From: a virus
Reading direction: 5' to 3' (one strand)
IMG/VR virus record: IMGVR_UViG_3300036781_000275
Coordinates: 1-64,000 of that record
DNA length: 64,000 nucleotides
Shown here: one piece after another, positions 62,525 through 64,000 of the stretch
Numbering within the stretch: position 1 is the first letter of the stretch
Layout of the letters: each line of letters opens with the position of its first letter
Notes under the pieces: generated by a model
Told to the model about the DNA's origin: nothing
What the model saw: the letters and a program-made list of their open reading frames with translations, nothing else
Database searches by the model: none
Program-made: the position numbers and the translations under genes

Positions 62525-62980
62525 TCAGGGCGTGCGCGTGATCGTGATACCGTCGGGACCCGACGAGGTGTTCGAAAAGATGACCGACTCCGTGAGCGGA
62601 TCTTTCCGATAGCTCACGCTGGCCGGTTTGCGTGGTTTGCGACGCCACTCCACCGTGACACCGCCGTGCATGGTCGCGTACAACGCTTCGCCGTGTGCGA
62701 GCACAATGTGGCCGTCAGGATCTTCGCGGTACACCGTGATCCAATCCTGATCGAGATCGTACGCAACAACGCCACTCTTGAGTTCGCGCCCGTATCGGCG
62801 GAACACGATGTCCCAGTCTTTCGTGCCGAAGAAATTCTCGTCTTTCCTGACGTCGAGCTTGCGCGGAATTTCCCGCTCAGGCTGCGCGAACAGTTTCGTG
62901 ATCGGCGAGAGCGCGACCACACCGACCGCCGTAGCGAGTGCCGTGGCGTTGCGGAAGAAACTGCGACGGTCTTGATCCAT
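62525..62980 (-). CDS. Tat-signal protein of unknown function
   Basis: 151 residues. The N-terminus MDQDRRSFFRNATALATAVG has a twin-arginine pattern (DRRSFF) and a hydrophobic stretch to about residue 30, then Ala-Gln. The mature part (IVFRRYGRELKSGVVAYDLD; ALYATMHGGVTVEWRRKPRK) is beta-rich with no enzyme motif. Exported in a Gram-negative host if Tat works. A second Tat-type protein lies at 51.2-51.8 kb. Confidence 0.6.
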   Translation of the reverse strand: MDQDRRSFFRNATALATAVGVVALSPITKLFAQPEREIPRKLDVRKDENFFGTKDWDIVFRRYGRELKSGVVAYDLDQDWITVYREDPDGHIVLAHGEALYATMHGGVTVEWRRKPRKPASVSYRKDPLTESVIFSNTSSGPDGITITRTP

Positions 62981-63003
62981 GGCCGTACGGTAGCGCCAGC
63001 CAG

Positions 63004-63711
63004 CTAGAACCGCAACGTCAGCATGCGGAGCTGCACGGGGCCTTGCTTGACCGTGATGTTCGTGGCGCTCGGCTTCTGATCATGCACGGCCAGATAGACG
63101 ATCGTACCGACCGCTACCGCGTGCCCCACCCAGTGCCATGCCGTGCCGGCCGACGCCTGTTTCTTCAGTACCGCGATCTCTCGGTTCCCGTCGTCGACGA
63201 GCCCTTGCAAGGCAAGCCGGGCGCGTTCACCGGCCGCGATCGTACTGGAGTCGTTCGCGATCAAATGGCCCGCCTCGACCAGCCGCGCCTGTAGCGCCAC
63301 GTCCCTCTCGGCGTGTGCGTGTTCTGCCGAGTCACTCGCCGCAACCAGTAACTCTACGTGGTCTCGGAGCTGCGCGGCCGTGCTCGCGGAATCGTGCGCC
63401 GCGGCCAGTGCGGCATCGCGTTCGTTGGCGAGTTGCCTCGTGACGCTATCGGCGTGTGCCGTGGTGCGGTATAGGGCGGCCGTATCGGCACGGTAGATGG
63501 TCCGCGCCTTCGCGTTCACGATGGCCGCCTTGACGGCCGTGTCGACGGCAGCGCGGGTCTCTTTCCCGTGCACGGCTCTGATCGAATCGAGCTGCGCCGT
63601 GAGCAGCTTCCGCGCGCCGACGTCGCGCTCGTGTACGACCAGCATGGTGCCCACGGCCACCGCGACCGTGAGCACCACCGCTGCAACAACCAGCTTCGCT
63701 CCGCTCGTCAC
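63004..63711 (-). CDS. membrane-anchored coiled-coil protein
   Basis: 235 residues. N-terminal TM (AKLVVAAVVLTVAVAVGTML), then a long helical coiled-coil region (ARKLLTAQLDSIRAVHGKET; AQLRDHVELLVAASDSAEHA) and a second hydrophobic stretch near 195 (VGHAVAVGTIVYLAV). The layout resembles Rz/spanin-type or tail-anchor proteins, but no lipobox or partner gene is seen. No lysis gene was found in the window. Confidence 0.55.
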   Translation of the reverse strand: MTSGAKLVVAAVVLTVAVAVGTMLVVHERDVGARKLLTAQLDSIRAVHGKETRAAVDTAVKAAIVNAKARTIYRADTAALYRTTAHADSVTRQLANERDAALAAAHDSASTAAQLRDHVELLVAASDSAEHAHAERDVALQARLVEAGHLIANDSSTIAAGERARLALQGLVDDGNREIAVLKKQASAGTAWHWVGHAVAVGTIVYLAVHDQKPSATNITVKQGPVQLRMLTLRF

Positions 63712-63715
63712 GCGT

Positions 63716-64000
63716 TTACGCCTTCAGACCGATCTTCTTGCGCGTCCAGTGGTAGAAATCGGCCATCATGTGGCGGAACGAGTCCCACTCCCGCTCGATC
63801 CACGGCTCGTTCGCCTTGCCGCCCGGCACCGCGGTCGGCGGCACGCTCGCCGCGACACGGCCGCTCTGATCGATCACGACCGCCTTCACGCCCACCGGCA
63901 GATTGTGCGCCGGATCGCCTTCGGGCAGCAGCGTCGCGACGGGCGAATCCGGGTGCTGAATGGTGGCACCGGCGTCCGTCACCGTGAGCGTCGCGCCCAC
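63716..64000 (-). CDS. hypothetical protein (5' end cut by window edge)
   Basis: The 3' 94 codons of a gene entering from the right. It ends HMMADFYHWTRKKIGLKA; the rest (TVTDAGATIQHPDSPVATLL) is beta-rich and Pro-containing. No family recognised. A start codon at the very edge is probably internal. Confidence 0.5.
   Translation of the reverse strand: MGATLTVTDAGATIQHPDSPVATLLPEGDPAHNLPVGVKAVVIDQSGRVAASVPPTAVPGGKANEPWIEREWDSFRHMMADFYHWTRKKIGLKA

Noticed and set aside
1-64000. Integrase, transposase or insertion sequence
   Set aside because: No recombinase motif, no terminal inverted repeats with a transposase gene and no attachment site were found in this window.

Overview
The window is one strand of a tailed double-stranded DNA phage genome, or a phage-like contig. 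Every credible gene is read on the minus strand. I see no integrase, no bacterial housekeeping gene and no rRNA. The DNA is GC-rich. A lipobox protein and two twin-arginine export signals suggest a high-GC Gram-negative host; the species cannot be told from this sequence. A P22-type coat protein combined with a tail tube, a frameshifted tail chaperone pair and a long tape measure points to a siphovirus-like particle. Both window edges cut genes.

The virion module fills about 1-26 kb. In transcription order (right to left) it holds a clamp-loader-like helical protein, a ParB-like nuclease, a TET-associated-type glycosyltransferase, terminase small subunit, an HNH nuclease and terminase large subunit. 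These are followed by small proteins including an 18-fold WxGG repeat protein, a TopoVI-A/TOPRIM protein, the portal, five fibre-like or repeat-rich proteins, a head morphogenesis protein, scaffold, a broken HslV-like protease, the coat protein, head-tail connectors, the tail tube, G/GT chaperones and the tape measure. The 543-residue protein at 12.7-14.3 kb is made almost entirely of about 22 A-R-A-L-rich repeats.

From about 26.8 to 46 kb lie dozens of short, overlapping genes (ATGA, GTGA and TGATG junctions). Many are zinc-ribbon or unknown proteins. Recognisable members include DUF3560, ASCH, MazG-like, DUF1643, tyrosine-phosphatase-like, DUF5131, AP2-like, AraC-like and lipoprotein genes. 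From 46 to 64 kb come a MoxR/VWA-metallopeptidase cassette, a P-loop kinase, a VRR-NUC-like nuclease, two tRNAs, a HigA-like regulator, a candidate replication origin, a PolB-type exonuclease, a DNA methyltransferase, an SNF2-type helicase, a Sak4-like ATPase and two probable exported or membrane proteins.

The most striking unexplained signal is a family of 15 near-identical promoter-operators between 21.7 and 62 kb. Each has a -35 box (TTGACA, TTGCGC or similar), a 16-18 bp spacer holding the palindrome CTAAC-N4-GTTAG, and a -10-like TAGNNT whose TAG is the end of the palindrome. All point toward minus-strand genes, and none lies in the 1-21 kb virion module. This looks like a phage-wide regulon controlled by one dyad-binding protein. 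A second striking signal is a 15/16 match to the bacterial chromosomal parS site at 27.13 kb.
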